Shown piece by piece: positions 5,334-6,563 of a stretch of DNA of 6,563 nucleotides (the stretch's first letter is position 1; the number at the start of each line of letters is the position of its first letter). This stretch comes from Candidatus Omnitrophota bacterium (lineage in GTDB: Bacteria; Omnitrophota; Koll11; Gygaellales; Profunditerraquicolaceae), in NCBI GenBank assembly GCA_028719045.1, contig JAQULD010000088.1:1-6563 (forward strand), given 5' to 3'. Below the pieces are notes generated by a model. The model was not told the origin of the DNA, did no database searches, and was given only the letters and a program-made list of their open reading frames with translations. The translations under genes were made by a program, and so were the position numbers.

Positions 5334-6563
5334 ATGTCAAATAAAGCCACAGCGCCTAAAGCTTCGGCGATAAAGTTCATGCTGAGGGCGTTAAAAAACA
5401 GGAATTACCGTCTCTTTTTCTACGGCCAGAGCATTTCTTTGATCGGCACCTGGATGCAGTCGGTCGCGGTAAGCTGGCTGGTTTACAGCCTCACCGGGTC
5501 AGCGTTTCTCCTGGGCGTGGTGGGTTTTGCCAGCCAGATACCCGCGCTTATTCTGGCGCCTTTTTCAGGAGTATTGGCCGACAGGTTCAATAAGCACAGG
5601 ATAATAATAATCACCCAGACGTTGGCCATGATCCAGGCGTTTGCCCTTACATTTCTCGCCTTTACAGGAACGATCGAGGTCTGGCATATCGTGGTCTTAA
5701 GCATATTCCTGGGGCTCGTCAATGCTTTTGATATGCCCACGAGGCAGTCGTTTGTCGTGGAAATGGTCGAAGACAGGCAGGACCTGAGCAATGCCATTGC
5801 CCTTAACTCGCTTATATTTAACGGCGCCCGCCTCATAGGCCCTGCGATAGCGGGAATAATTATTTCGTTAGCCGGGGAAAAAATTTGTTTCCTCCTTAAC
5901 GCCGTAAGTTACATAGCCGTGATCTGGGCGTTACTCATTATGAGAATAAAAACCCCCCAGCAGCGCCAGGCGAAAAAACATATCTGGCATGAATTAAAGG
6001 AAGGTTTTAGTTACGCGTTTGGTTCCCTGCCGATAAGGTATATACTTATGTTATTCGCTTTGATCAATCTGATGGGTGTTTCTTTTAACGTATTAATGCC
6101 TGTGTTTGCCAAGGATATCCTGCACGGCGGGCCAAATACACTGGGTTTTCTTATCGGTTCCGCCGGGTTCGGCGCTTTACTCGGGGCGATATTCGTGGCT
6201 TCGCGGAAAGAAACAAAGAACCTGACCAGGCTTATTCCGCTTGCCGCGGCGTTATTTGGAGCGGGGCTGTCCGGTTTCTCTTTTTCGCGTAATATTTTTC
6301 TTTCCTACGCGCTGATGGGAGTAATAGGGTTCGGTATGATGATACAGATTGCCTCCAGCAACACGCTTTTGCAGACCCTTACTTCGGATCATTTGCGCGG
6401 GAGGGTGATGAGCATTTATACAATGGCGTTCATAGGCATGGTAACGCTGGGGAGTTTGCTTGTGGGAAGCCTGGCCGGTAAGATCGGAGCCCCGCATACT
6501 TTATTTTTTGGTGGGATTTTTTGCCTGGCAGGAGCGCTTTTCTTCCTGGATAAATCGCCTTTT
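5334..6563 (+). CDS. MFS transporter, MFS_3 (EntS/Mef-like) exporter type, 3' truncated
   Basis: An open frame of 410 codons runs from ATG 5334 off the right edge without a stop. The protein is hydrophobic throughout with about 11-12 membrane segments. The start NRNYRLFFYGQSISLIGTWM (22-41) is typical of the MFS_3 group. MFS motif A appears as GVLADRFNKHRI (79-90). AFDMPTRQSFVVEMV (131-145) and NGARLIGPAIAG (163-174) are also characteristic of this group, as is DHLRGRVMSIYTM (352-364). Relatives such as EntS or macrolide efflux proteins export siderophores or drugs by proton antiport; substrate cannot be inferred here. Family length suggests that only the last part of the C-terminus is missing. 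The gap to the GNAT gene is 8 bp. AGG 3 nt before the ATG is close for a ribosome site; the in-frame ATG at 5379 is a less likely alternative start. Confidence 0.9.
   Translation, partial: MSNKATAPKASAIKFMLRALKNRNYRLFFYGQSISLIGTWMQSVAVSWLVYSLTGSAFLLGVVGFASQIPALILAPFSGVLADRFNKHRIIIITQTLAMIQAFALTFLAFTGTIEVWHIVVLSIFLGLVNAFDMPTRQSFVVEMVEDRQDLSNAIALNSLIFNGARLIGPAIAGIIISLAGEKICFLLNAVSYIAVIWALLIMRIKTPQQRQAKKHIWHELKEGFSYAFGSLPIRYILMLFALINLMGVSFNVLMPVFAKDILHGGPNTLGFLIGSAGFGALLGAIFVASRKETKNLTRLIPLAAALFGAGLSGFSFSRNIFLSYALMGVIGFGMMIQIASSNTLLQTLTSDHLRGRVMSIYTMAFIGMVTLGSLLVGSLAGKIGAPHTLFFGGIFCLAGALFFLDKSPF

Noticed and set aside
5483..5836. Minus-strand open frame of 117 codons
   Set aside because: It is antisense to the MFS transporter gene, whose own frame continues to the window edge and carries clear family motifs.

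Overview
The window is one strand-consistent block of seven genes, all on the + strand, with almost no intergenic DNA. Five genes are complete; the first is cut at its 5' side and the last at its 3' side. The gaps or overlaps between successive genes are 21 bp, -4 bp, -11 bp, 11 bp, 9 bp and 8 bp. I see no promoter, terminator, RNA gene, mobile element, CRISPR array or long repeat. The most economical reading is the interior of a single transcript whose promoter and terminator lie outside the window.

Layout: (1) the C-terminal tail of a probable DUF362 protein; (2) a secreted DUF3108-type protein; (3) a membrane-anchored NodB-type polysaccharide deacetylase (CE4); (4) a multi-pass ArnT/PMT-like glycosyltransferase; (5) an exported PIG-L-type (CE14-like) de-N-acetylase with an extra beta-rich C-terminal domain; (6) a GNAT acyltransferase with a hydrophobic, basic insertion; (7) an MFS exporter of the MFS_3 (EntS/Mef-like) type that runs off the end.

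Functional reading (inference): genes 3 to 6 look like an envelope-sugar module. An ArnT-like enzyme moves a sugar from an undecaprenyl-phosphate carrier to an acceptor outside the inner membrane. Two unrelated deacetylases on the outer side could expose amines on N-acetylated sugars, and the GNAT enzyme could acylate an amine on the cytoplasmic side. The deacetylase/ArnT-like pairing recalls ArnD-ArnT and NaxD-FlmK in lipid A modification. Donor sugar and acceptor cannot be read from the sequence.

Organism: a bacterium, probably with a Gram-negative type envelope (two exported proteins, DUF3108, ArnT-like enzyme). The moderate base composition, frequent AGG arginine and ATA isoleucine codons, weak Shine-Dalgarno sites and tight packing would suit an uncultured lineage such as Omnitrophota, but that is a low-confidence impression. 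The families are all known; what deserves attention is their combination and a few departures from family motifs.
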